The notes beneath the pieces were generated by a model that did not search any database, was not told where the DNA came from, and saw nothing but the letters and a program-made list of their open reading frames with translations. The position numbers and the translations under genes are program-made. This document shows, one piece after another, positions 54,397-54,699 of a stretch of DNA of 54,699 nucleotides (the first letter of the stretch is position 1; each line of letters begins with the position of its first letter). The stretch is from Alkalibacterium sp. (GTDB lineage Bacteria > Bacillota > Bacilli > Lactobacillales > Carnobacteriaceae_A): assembly GCA_020832185.1 (NCBI GenBank), contig JAFIFE010000009.1, positions 1-54,699 of the forward strand, read 5' to 3'.

Positions 54397-54699
54397 ATTT
54401 TTATAATGCTCAATATCCTATGTTTGAAGCAAAGAGCCAACATCATCATTCATAACTTTATTTTTATGTTCATCAGTATTTGTTCATACTGCTTCAATTT
54501 ATTTATGAAGCTCATCTAACCCTCCTCTTTAGTGTTGTTCATATAAAAATATTATGGCTGTGTTTTGCAAGATAAAATCTTAGAAGAATGCAAAGAAAAG
54601 TTAAGAACTTTGCCAGCCCTGATTGTTATTAAAAGTGGCGGAGAGAAAGCGCGTGATTGACACGGTAACTATCGCCTGTAAAACTCAAAATGTGTGCAT
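54397..54699. other. Remnant-rich end of the window
   Basis: No intact gene. On the minus strand a 21-codon frame (54450-54515) follows a good GAGGAGG site but has no recognisable product; a different minus frame reads DEHKNKVMNDDVGSLLQT before a stop at 54418, interrupted by earlier stops, as in a decayed gene. On the plus strand CVLQDKILEECKEKLRTLPA continues to a stop near 54660 with no start. Both look like debris at an island edge. Confidence 0.4.

Noticed and set aside
54600-54699. A tRNA or tmRNA at the window end as an attachment site
   Set aside because: No cloverleaf or CCA end could be found; the sequence does not fit the tmRNA start.

Overview
The window looks like chromosome from a low-GC Gram-positive bacterium (Bacillota). 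The evidence is strong AGGAGG-type ribosome-binding sites, frequent GTG and TTG starts, the sufC-D-S-U-B iron-sulfur operon order, a thiM-thiD-thiE operon under a TPP riboswitch, an ArsC-like/GcvH gene pair and a DUF2969-like small protein. Many exported or surface proteins are very acidic, which would suit a salt- or alkali-adapted lactic acid bacterium such as a member of the Carnobacteriaceae. That placement is an inference; there is no rRNA here to confirm it.

Layout. 1-4,310 is an AT-rich accessory patch: a HigB/HigA-like toxin-antitoxin pair, an MccF-like S66 peptidase, one intact and two broken acetyltransferase genes and a small membrane-protein gene with a stop in it. A diverged repeat of about 139 bp lies at both ends. 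4,537-7,251 holds membrane and surface proteins of unknown role. 7,392-15,955 holds housekeeping and accessory genes: two oxidoreductase or transferase types (SDR, YghU-like GST), a YjjG-like phosphatase, a YczE-like membrane protein, an acetyltransferase, a processive glycosyltransferase, a DMT-family transporter and a NERD-domain protein with a zinc ribbon. A noncoding array of related hairpins (16,045-16,343) follows. 16,429-21,649 is the suf operon, whose promoter overlaps a Fur-like inverted repeat. 21,901-30,618 holds a phospholipase D-like enzyme, an SDR, the thiamin salvage operon, a tautomerase, the GcvH/ArsC-like pair, a BrkB-family protein and a fumarylacetoacetase-family enzyme. 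30,672-42,691 holds an Na/Pi cotransporter and a large peptide-use operon: two M20 amidohydrolases, oppBCADF and an M20 dipeptidase. 44,035-52,407 holds a YdjM-like protein, the 5-oxoprolinase genes pxpB-pxpC-pxpA with a Cof phosphatase, a membrane-anchored esterase and a membrane gluzincin peptidase with a repeat tail.

The most interesting locus is at the right end (53,036-54,331). It is an AT-rich three-gene operon: a protein with ADP-ribosyltransferase-like features, a small lysine-rich protein, and a protein whose C-terminal half closely resembles SecB. The T-A-C order matches toxin-antitoxin-chaperone systems, and an ADP-ribosyltransferase toxin with a SecB-like chaperone is the architecture of the E. 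coli anti-phage system CmdTAC. I read it as a Gram-positive CmdTAC-like system. It follows an unexplained structured stretch and a terminator that no longer has a gene.

Most genes lie on the minus strand and are separated by clear Rho-independent terminators, so operon boundaries are well defined.
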